Shown here piece after piece: positions 40,967 through 48,253 of a stretch of DNA of 48,253 nt. This stretch comes from Symsagittifera roscoffensis. Taxonomy: Eukaryota > Xenacoelomorpha > Acoela > Convolutidae. The translations under genes and the position numbers were made by a program. A model generated the notes under the pieces. The model saw nothing but the letters and a program-made list of their open reading frames with translations. It ran no database searches and had not been told where the DNA came from. The stretch lies in NCBI RefSeq assembly GCF_963678635.1, contig NW_026971176.1:5001-53253 (forward strand), read 5' to 3'. How positions within the stretch are numbered: the stretch's first letter is position 1; each line of letters starts with the position of its first letter.

Positions 40967-41376
40967 TGAGTTATAACCGATGTGGTTAACTCATAGAGTA
41001 ATTTCGGATAGGGTACACCGTCTGCTCGTCACGCTATCTTATTTTCGGCCGGATAGATTCGTGCAACTTCTTAGTCTAATACCGATCCTAATCTAACTCT
41101 TATACTATCTAGTCTCAGGTTGTTTAACTAGTCTCTGCTAGGCTCAATAGATCTAGGGTATACTGGTTTATTGCGGCTGCTGAAGTTCTCTTGGAGAGGT
41201 AACTAATTTCTAAGTTAAATTCAAATCTCTCTGGTGCTGAAATTACAAGTAATTTCAGCACTTACAAATAAGTGGGTTGTTAGTTAGATGGATCATGATT
41301 GGTTAATATTAAATACTTTACAGTGGTTAAATATCTAATTTATCCAATCATAAAATGTAGTTTAGATCAGGTTCCA
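40967..41376 (-). repeat. 5-prime LTR of the large retroelement (410 bp)
   Basis: Direct copy of the 3-prime LTR with the same TG...CA ends, AATAAA at 41172-41167 and the palindrome at 41234-41261. As the upstream LTR of a minus-strand element it should hold the promoter. AT-rich TATA-like words such as GATAAATTA and TATTTAA lie in its first 90 bases; which one acts is not decidable from sequence alone. Confidence 0.95.
41234..41261. promoter_or_regulatory. Perfect 13-bp palindrome in the 5-prime LTR
   Basis: Same arms as at 22783-22810, with no mismatch between arms. It lies on the AATAAA-distal side of the LTR, within presumed U3 when read on the minus strand. Confidence 0.7.
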
Positions 41377-42110
41377 TGCAGCTAGACAGGTATTTGATTA
41401 ATTGGTTTATTAGAAAACATTCATGTACATCTTTGGCATTAGGAGGAGCTTGCAGCAATTTAAAGTGATTTTAGATAGCATAAGCATACAAAAGCAGCGT
41501 ATTTGACCAATTTTGAGTCCGTGAAAGATATTAGGATACCAGATTGCTAGAACAATTTGAGGACCTTGACTTCTTATTTGTCAACAAGTAGAACATATTT
41601 GCGGACTGTCTCACTGAGATGATAGACGGATACACCTTGTTAGATGCGAGGAGATGTGACTCTACAGAAGCCAAAGCACGATTGCTCAATCAAATGGGGC
41701 AACACAATTGCAAAAAATTGAATAGAGTTGGAAATTGACCCTAACTATTTAAAAATAGACTAATCTGATTCCGATCTTGAAGATGTCGCAAGCAGCGGAA
41801 AAAAGACAAGATGAGAGATAGAGAACCAAGAGAACCCGCAAAACACCTCAAGATACCAGAGTGCCATTCAGAAGACATCATAACAGGACAGCTCCATAAC
41901 CATGTCCCGCGAAAACGCCGCATATGCGAACACAGCTGATTGAAGGTCCCAGAAAAGAACAGAGTAGACAAAGGAGACAGAAGAAGACAAAGTGGAGAAA
42001 AACTAAGACTCGGGGAAGAAAAAGCGTAGAGAAAAAACAAATTTAAAGGAAAAAGTGAAAAAATCCAAGAGCCAGAAGGCTGAGAAAAACTCAGGTCGCT
42101 AATTTATTAG
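41377..42110. other. Right flank of the LTR element, no gene called
   Basis: No intact frame or recognised protein. A plus-strand segment near 41600-41720 reads like eroded coding sequence (EMIDGYTLLDARRCDSTEAKARL), but I cannot assign it. There is no match to the BEL gag scrap on the other side of the element. Confidence 0.4.
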
Positions 42111-43646
42111 AATGTATGTCATTTGATGAGCCATTTTTTCTTCATTTCTTCAAAAATCAGGCAACACATTGTGATCATACACAGATATCTACTTTTTTCT
42201 GAACACAAATAATGAGAAAAAGCAAATAAGAAAAAAAGGAAAGCCATGTTTGGTTGCAAAAGGGTATCTTATTAAAAGTATCAATATCTCCCAAACTAAA
42301 TAGCAAAATGTTTCTTATAAATGCTTAATTTAAAATCGGTAATGGTCTGTATGAAAAAAGACCACCCCAAATTTTTGAAAATTTTTGAAATTTGAATTTA
42401 AAAACTGAAAAGAGATTTTCTAAAGAGGTTTCATAGTTTCACCCTCTTGAGAGAAAGTGCCTGTTGCCGCTGACAAATGCTCAAACCATGTTCGTTATCT
42501 TTTTTTTTGAATATTATTTTTTCGTATTTACGTGGGCTATTCGACTGGTTGAAACGCGATGGTCACCAATTTTTTAGGGTTCAGCCGCGTTGAACTCAAG
42601 TCCTATGTTTATTGAAACTTCAAACCTGTCTTTTTCATTACGAAGCCGGAAGTGCTTAAGACTTGATGTGTAAGAACGGAGCGCGTAGACAAGCCTTCAT
42701 ACATTTTTTGATTTGCAAGTGAACTGATTCGCCATTTTGCTGCTGAATCCACGAGCAAATAACTGAACTTAAATTTTTTCCAGCATATAAGTTGTGTCGC
42801 AGAGGCTACATTGATTTTAACAAGTGGATGCATTTTTGGGTCACTGCAATTTTTATTTGGATTCATGTAATGTAATCGGAGTCTGCAACAATTTATCATC
42901 TTCACTAGCGAAAAGCGGTTTCCGCTCTCAAAAATCACATTCCTAGACAGCGCAACCCATTGCGCGCATTAGTAACCATTGCTTTATGGATTCCACAAAC
43001 TGTTCTAGGCTACTCATTTTTTCAATTTTTTCCGGAGTTTGGAAAATTTGCCGCTTTTGCGATTTTACCGGTACAATGTTTTAGCAATTTATGTGTGGAA
43101 TCATAATCAGCAGAGCGACCAAAAAAATTAAGTTCTTATTTGATTATTTACAAATCCATTTTAAGCCTGATGCGTAATCCGCAGGTAATTCGCAGCAGAC
43201 AGTGTTTGTTGACCTCGTAATGATTGAAGCTTTTAATAAGTTTCTCTCCCTCTCATTTTGCGCGCATATTGATACGGGCAGATTCGGTTGGGGATTTGAA
43301 CTCCTTTTTCCCTGTTAAGGGATTTCAACGCCCAATCGCCCGGAGGATTATTTGACCTTTTTCATCATTTGTCGTTTTCCTGCCAAATGGCACTGATTTT
43401 TTTTTCTATAAAATTGCCTTATATGCTAATATATTCTCATTTGACTGTAAAAGAAAGGATTGTAAGTGGTAAAACACGGTAAAGCAATTTGGTCAACCTA
43501 GAAAAAGATCGACAAAAGTTAAACATTTCTTCGTGAAAAAGTTATGAATTAAGAAGTTTAAATTATCAAGTTCATATTGCTTGTTTTCCAATTAACACTA
43601 TCGGGGAAGTATCAGATATCGAATGAAATATGATCGAAAATTTTAA
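42111..43646. other. Gene-free stretch
   Basis: AT-rich, homopolymer-rich sequence with only short chance frames on both strands. Confidence 0.5.
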
Positions 43647-43853
43647 TCAGAAGTCGGACAAATTTATCAAAAATAGGGGTGCGAATGGTATAGAACATAT
43701 TAATAATTTAGCCAGCATTCCATCATTGACTACATTTGACATTTCTTTTTCTTCTAATGGTATTGTAGTTGGTTCTTTTTCAGGCTGAGTTTGTTGGTCC
43801 TGTACTGTCACCACAGCTTGTAGACCACCAGTCCAGATAGATTGACGGCTGAT
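43647..43853 (-). CDS. Possible alternative last exon of the serine protease gene
   Basis: After an ACTACTTTCAG acceptor the minus strand is open in phase 0 for 68 codons (ISRQSIWTGGLQAVV ... MLAKLLICSIPFAPLFLINL, then stop). A donor CCAA|GTAAAA at 44329-44328 inside exon C lies in the same phase, so splicing would replace the last 14 residues by this segment. It ends in a hydrophobic stretch that could be a membrane anchor. No conserved motif supports it, so this is a prediction from splice signals and phase alone. Confidence 0.25.
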   Translation of the reverse strand: MSRQSIWTGGLQAVVTVQDQQTQPEKEPTTIPLEEKEMSNVVNDGMLAKLLICSIPFAPLFLINLSDF

Positions 43854-44195
43854 CTGAAAGTAGTTGTTTGCTTTGCCAAGCTCATTTGTTACCATATGAT
43901 GCTATGAGTACATCTGTCAAAAATAGAGCTTTTTCGCAAGAAATTAAAACAAAGAAGGATTTCGAGAAAAGTGGAAAAAAATTGATAAAATTAAAAAATG
44001 TTGGCTCCTGTCCTAATCAGTTTTAACGCTAAATTTATGATGTTAATTTTTGAAGTTTTTTTCAGAGCCGTTTAAAACCGTTTATATACGAGGGGAAGAA
44101 AAAAAGAGCTGTTCAGCTCTTTGCGGTGAACCCCTGATTCGGCTTAAAATCTATATGAAGTTTTTTTTTCTGCCTCAGCTACAACAAACAAGCAT

Positions 44196-44270
44196 GGATC
44201 ATGGTAGCACTCGAACCGCTAACCTTTTGTCTGAGAGGCGGAGGCCTTAGCCACCTGGCCATATCAATCC
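44196..44270 (-). other. tRNA-like sequence (75 nt), probable pseudogene or SINE-derived
   Basis: On the minus strand it begins GGATTGA and ends with TGATCC, giving six acceptor pairs including wobbles. It has an A-box-like TGGCCAGGTGG, a GGCC/GGCC D stem, a CTCAGAC anticodon-like loop and a B-box-like GGTTCGAGTGC. The anticodon stem pairs poorly and two extra bases precede the A box, so a working tRNA is unlikely. Confidence 0.5.
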
Positions 44271-44283
44271 TCAATTAACTTAG

Positions 44284-44447
44284 TTAGCAAAGAAGAAGGG
44301 TCAGATAATGAATTATGGTGCTTTTTACTTGGTCTTGCAGGAAGCTGAGAACTACTGGGTCCCACACTTTGACATAGCCTCCAGGCAGCTTCCCACATCC
44401 CGGGGGATCAACACCAAATGAAGTCACACCGCACAAGTACGTGGCCC
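44284..44447 (-). CDS. Serine protease (S1 family), exon C
   Basis: Acceptor ATGCGAATAG, then an exon in phase 2 reading ATYLCGVTSFGVDPPGCGK and LPGGYVKVWDPVVLSFL, with a stop at 44286-44284. This is the C-terminal barrel of a chymotrypsin-fold protease: SFG corresponds to the substrate-backbone segment usually SWG, and PGGY to the usual PGVY. The intron to exon B is 234 nt. The 20 residues after VLSFL are unlike the usual terminal helix, and an in-phase GTAAAA donor allows a different ending. Confidence 0.85.
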
Positions 44448-44681
44448 CTATTCGCATAAAGATATGTGATCCCAAATATTGTCGATATTTAACTAGTGCA
44501 AAAGAAAAAAGTTTTCGCGGTTTTAAGATTGGAAAGAAAAGTGTCGAAAATTACGTGTTGCAATTTTTTTAAATATTGTTTTCCGATTATTCTATGTCTT
44601 TAAGTTCGGTTTTTAAAATTCATTGTTTTTGATAAATTTTATATTTTGTTTTCTAAATAAAACTGGGCCCAATTCGGTTAC

Positions 44682-44889
44682 CCATATCTTTGTTCTCGCA
44701 CTCCAACGCAGACCCCGAGTCCCCACTGCAAGACCCCCTCTTCACTGATGCCTCTTCTGCTGCATCTGAGGACAGATTGAGCAGCGGTCCAGCGAAGAAG
44801 CTGAGGTTCACTTTCTGGGGTGTCAGTGGGTCTACTATGAGGTAATGAGATGCACTCTCTACACTTTCCTGCACCTCTAGCTCTACACT
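44682..44889 (-). CDS. Serine protease (S1 family), exon B with the catalytic serine
   Basis: Acceptor TTAATTGTAG and donor ATGG|GTAACC bound 208 nt in consistent phase with both neighbours. The exon starts SVELEVQESVESASHYL and ends RGSCSGDSGSALECENKDMG. GDSGS holds the nucleophile. The residue six before it, which sets primary specificity (Asp in trypsin), is Gly here, so chymotrypsin- or elastase-like preference is expected. The intron to exon A is 495 nt. Confidence 0.88.
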
Positions 44890-45384
44890 CTACAATTAAA
44901 ATCGACAATTTTTACCTGAGATCATCAAATCTGTTTGTCAACTAAATATGAAATATTCTAGAAAAAGCTTAAGTATACCAAGAAACAGTAGCAGGTTGCT
45001 GAGTAAGATGCATATATTGTTCCCACTGAGGAGCTTTTCAAAAAAAAAACTGACTACTCTTTTTTTCCTAAGTGACATGATATATCAACAGAATATACTA
45101 CGCCTTAAACATATAAATCAAACTGTGTTATGAAAATTTTCATTGCTTAAGCAAAACGAATAATAGGGGGTTTCATTTCAGGATTCAAAATTGGACAAAA
45201 ACTCTCTTAAAATCATAAAAACCATAATAAATTATTTCCAAAACATATTTAATAATTCATCACTTTTCATATATTTCTTTAAGAAAAAGATCATTTGAAA
45301 AAATTACCATTAGGCATAAATTTTTTGTTTTCAGGCGTCTCGCGTTTTCACTTGCATTTCTAAAAATATTATAGATATAATGAC

Positions 45385-45716
45385 CTGTAAAATATTTGCC
45401 ACCTCCTCCTGCTCTTCGCACTTCGGAGTATCCTTGCAGACTAATCCAAACCCGATGGCAGTGGCATTATCACCAACTTCTGGGTGCATGTACTGGCTCA
45501 CTGGCAGTGTAATAGGCTGCATAGTTTCCGAGAACTTGAATGCTTCTTTGAATTTGATCACACATATGTCTGCGTTCCGATCCGGATGGAGGATGATGTC
45601 GTAGGTGGTTTGGTCCAGAGCTGGGTTTTGCATGCGGTCTTGGTTTGGTTGGCCACCAAATTGCAGGCGAAGTGGGGCCAGTTTGTTCTCCTCAAAACAG
45701 TGGCGCGCAGAAGCAA
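45385..45716 (-). CDS. Serine protease (S1 family), exon A with catalytic His and Asp
   Basis: A TTTTCTGTTTCAG acceptor and TTTACAG|GTCATT donor bound a 332-nt exon. It reads ASARHCFEENKLAPLRLQFG, where ARHC replaces the usual AAHC around the active-site His. NADICVIKFKEAFKF holds the active-site Asp, and MQPITLPVSQYMHP and GDNATAIGFGL follow as in the family; CKDTPKCEEQEEVANILQ ends the exon in phase 0. With exons B and C the full His-Asp-Ser triad is present. The upstream exons with signal peptide and activation site (IVGG-type) are not recognised in the remaining 2.5 kb, so the gene is partial here. The enzyme would be secreted and cut peptide bonds. Confidence 0.9.
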
Positions 45717-46059
45717 CTGAAACAGAAAACGAGTTCCGAATTTTGCCTCATTAAGTAACGGTTGAATTTTGATCCAAGATTGCTGCTTTAACCTCAAGCA
45801 ACAAATAGGGATTACAGTGAGCCTCAAGCCTCCGCCGTATTATTTGAGAGGAGGAGATTGAACAATTTCAAATCCCCTAAGAGTTTACTGTTATTTTTAG
45901 GTAATGAAATTGCTCGCCCATAAAATGATTAGCTGAAGAGTTGCCAGTGTGGAAACTTCTGAATGAAATTTTCTTATGAAAGGGACTGAATTAGCTCAAT
46001 ATTTAGTACGGTTGATCCCTTTGCTATCAGGGAAAAAATGTCCAATTAGGATTCCAACA

Positions 46060-46560
46060 TTTACATTGGGCTCATTTATACCCTTTCAATGCAAATCAAG
46101 GACCAACAATTCAGCATTTTTGTACCGAAAGAAGTTCATCGAGGGACTCGAACAAAACCATTGTGTAGTCAAGACCTCTGAGTTGAATCTGTTCAAGAAT
46201 GAGCCCAAAATGCTAAAATTTAGACTCATGCAGCTTTTTGCTAAATATTGGGCTCAATTTTGTTGTTGTTGTTGTTGTTGTTGTTAATATTTTCTCTTTT
46301 GTTGTTATTAAGGTTAATTGTTGTTGTTGTTCTTGTTGCTGTGGTTGTAGAGGCTTTTTCTTTTTAAGATAATAAGGTTTTAAAGTTTTTTGCTAAAAGT
46401 TGAGCTCATAGACCCTTTTTGAAGAAATGGGTTCGCAAGACAATAGTGGACATTCTGGAAAAACGGGGACGACTCAGGTAGTCAAAAGGTTGGCTCATGA
46501 AGCTCTTTTTCTTAAATTTTGAACTTGTTCAGCTCGTTTTTCAGATGATTGGGCTCATTT
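46060..46560. repeat. Degenerate repeats around the word TTGGGCTCAT
   Basis: TTGGGCTCA or a close variant occurs near 46066, 46251, 46402, 46494 and 46550, and inverted (ATGAGCCCAAAA) at 46199. CTTTTTGCTAAA precedes two of them (46235, 46387) at about 155 bp spacing. This may be an old tandem array of a 150-bp unit. Confidence 0.5.
46261..46345. repeat. (GTT)n microsatellite, interrupted
   Basis: TGT/TTG repeats at 46261-46285, then a second cluster around 46316-46345 with CTT and CTG variants. Confidence 0.9.
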
Positions 46561-46599
46561 TACTCTCGCATAAAGTTCAACCTTCAATTTGCAAAACTT

Positions 46600-48253
46600 T
46601 TACAAGCTGTCTAACAAACTACCATTCCCTTCAGATTTTCATTAATAAACATGGATTCAGATCTTCTTAACGTTTTTTTATGATGACATGGTTAGGGAGA
46701 GAATTGGAATGGTATAAGACAGGATGTCTACCCGTACAGGAGTTTCATGGATAATAATTGTTTATATTGGAATTTCCTTGCCGGTATCTATAAAATCTAT
46801 TATGATCGAGTAAAAATGGATTATAATTTTATTTTGGTCGCATCAAAAAAAATCATTTTAATCGACTATAATTAATTATGATCGGCTATAATCAATTATT
46901 ATGGATTAAATCCACTTTTTAAGCTTTCTTATAGTTTCAAAAAAGTGCCGCATATTCTAAACATACCAGTTGTTTTTAGCTTGATATACGTCACAGATGA
47001 AACGAGATTTGACTTGGCTCATTGGAAAACCTTTCATCTTCTGTTTTCATTTTTTCGCTTCACAGTTTTACAGTTAGACACTATTTTTCCATAGTAATTC
47101 TTTTTCAACCATGAAACTCCCGAGCGGTAAAGAGCCTTCAAAGTGAACATATCAACTAATACAGAAACCACAGAAAAAGAAAAAGTGTGTTTTTCAATAT
47201 GAAAGGTAGTCTAATAAATTTGTTTTAGTTTCAAGGTTTTTTTCAAAGTGGGCTCTCAAGGTGGTAGTGGAGAATTGACTGCATCGAATTGACTGAATAA
47301 AATCGGTTTGGCGAATTTTCATCTGATTTTTGATAGAAACTGTAAAATGACAAATTTCGCTTGAAACTGAAATCGAGTTGATTGTTTTCAATCTTTCAAG
47401 ATTTCCTAAAATTGCTGATGCGTTGGCTTCTCGTGAAGATTACTTCATAACAAAAAACAAAGCCAATTAAAGATTGGAAAAGAGTGATGAACGCAAGTAA
47501 AGATTAAAAAAAAACTGGCTTTCTTGAAAAAACTGGAAAGTTTTTGAGCTCTTTGAATTTTTACAACAGATTATGATTGGCGATTTTTGATAATATGAAC
47601 CCAACTAAAGAAAACTGGATCAATAGAAAAAATTTCAATTATCTGAAAATCTAACAATCAAACTCCACTTTCGTAACTAGAAATCGTTCACGTTTTTTCG
47701 CGCCATTTCCACGTTGATATTTGGAAAGTTCATTTTACGTCACTCTCAGCTGACGAAAGTCAATTGAATTCAAAAAGAGCAGCATATATACCTAAGTGCA
47801 ATAATAAATGCATCAATACATATGAATGCACATCTGTGTTTATTAGAGTCTCTTAAGACTTTTCCTGAAAAAAAGCAAACAAAAATCAGCAAGACCTATA
47901 TAAAAGTCTTCACTACGTTCATTTCTCCTAAATATCAGGAAAAAAAGTTAAATTCCAGCTGTCATGGAACACTTTGATGAGGCTTAAGCAAATAGTACTT
48001 TTCATGATAAATATAAAAGATTTCATCATGTCAGTTTGGGTTCCAAGCAACTAAATGTTTCCTCCATCCAATGATTAAGATAACTGACACTGTAGCTAAA
48101 AACGTATGGAGCAATTTGTCCCCTGCATGGGTTTCACAATTACCTCTGACAATAATGGTGATCAAAAGATGCTCAGATTGTCCAATTTTTAATTTTATCT
48201 TCTCTTTAAAAAAGCATCAAGAGAAACATTCATGGTTGAATACCGATATGGTT
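46600..48253. other. Gene-free right end
   Basis: AT-rich sequence with no supported gene. A cluster of TATAATTAATTATGATCG-like words at about 46820-46910 resembles words near 22095-22130. Upstream exons of the protease gene could lie here, but I could not recognise them. Confidence 0.45.

Larger units (their letters stand above)
22516..41376 (-). mobile_element. 18.9-kb Ty3/gypsy-lineage LTR retroelement with env and four extra ORFs
   Basis: Two direct LTRs of 410-411 bp bound an 18.0-kb interior read entirely on the minus strand. The order from the 5-prime LTR (right) is primer-binding site, leader, ORF-A, ORF-B, gag, protease, RT, RNase H, integrase, ORF-X, env, ORF-Y, 3-prime UTR, 3-prime LTR. 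Protease, RT, RNase H, integrase order and HHCC/DDE integrase motifs place pol in the Ty3/gypsy group. The usual size of such elements is 5-10 kb. Overlaps tie most genes together (ORF-A/ORF-B 26 nt, ORF-B/gag about 22 nt, gag/pol about 58 nt, ORF-X/env 13 nt). Damage includes at least eight in-frame stops and several frameshifts. LTR identity near 98 percent points to a fairly recent insertion. Confidence 0.93.

Noticed and set aside
44196-44270. Functional tRNA-Leu (CAG-like loop)
   Set aside because: The anticodon stem does not pair, there is no long variable arm, and spacing before the A box is abnormal; kept only as tRNA-like.
46860-46915. AT-rich palindromic words (ATAATTGATTATNNTCG)
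   Set aside because: Too AT-rich and too short to distinguish from chance without genome-wide counts.

Overview
The window is eukaryotic and looks like an intergenic, transposon-packed part of an AT-rich invertebrate genome. The only host gene seen is a spliced chymotrypsin-family serine protease on the minus strand near the right end. Its exons are joined by GT/AG introns with short acceptors such as TTTCAG. I cannot name the species from the sequence. There is no sign of prokaryotic operons, CRISPR arrays or rRNA.

Layout. 1-1190 is a CATA tetranucleotide array. 2397-3660 is a 29-bp GC-rich minisatellite joined to a dispersed repeat; the same pair recurs at 17312-18400. 4495-6896 (minus) is a decayed reverse-transcriptase element with a restriction-endonuclease-like C-terminus. 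7230-10334 (plus) is a decayed APE-type LINE. About 11582-16887 (plus) is a decayed BEL/Pao retrotransposon whose integrase lacks its catalytic core. 18630-20590 holds the RNase H and integrase remains of a second BEL/Pao copy. 20650-22040 is a nest of small inverted-repeat elements, two of them with perfect 8-bp target duplications (hAT-like MITEs).

The centrepiece is 22516-41376, an 18.9-kb LTR retroelement of the Ty3/gypsy lineage on the minus strand. Its 410-bp LTRs are about 98 percent identical. In transcription order it carries a primer-binding site, a long repeat-bearing leader, a basic ORF-A, an acidic ORF-B, gag, pol (protease, RT, RNase H, integrase), a 376-codon ORF-X with no ATG, an env whose pattern resembles chuvirus-type glycoproteins, and ORF-Y. 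Most neighbours overlap by a few tens of bases and switch frame, as in complex retroviruses. ORF-A, ORF-B, ORF-X and ORF-Y match nothing I recognise. They roughly double the size of a usual Ty3/gypsy element and are the best candidates for undescribed biology here. The copy is damaged: gag, pol, ORF-A, env and ORF-Y carry stops or frameshifts, while ORF-B and ORF-X are open.

To the right, 41377-44195 and 46600-48253 show little that can be annotated. A tRNA-like sequence lies at 44196-44270, and the protease exons at 44284-45716.
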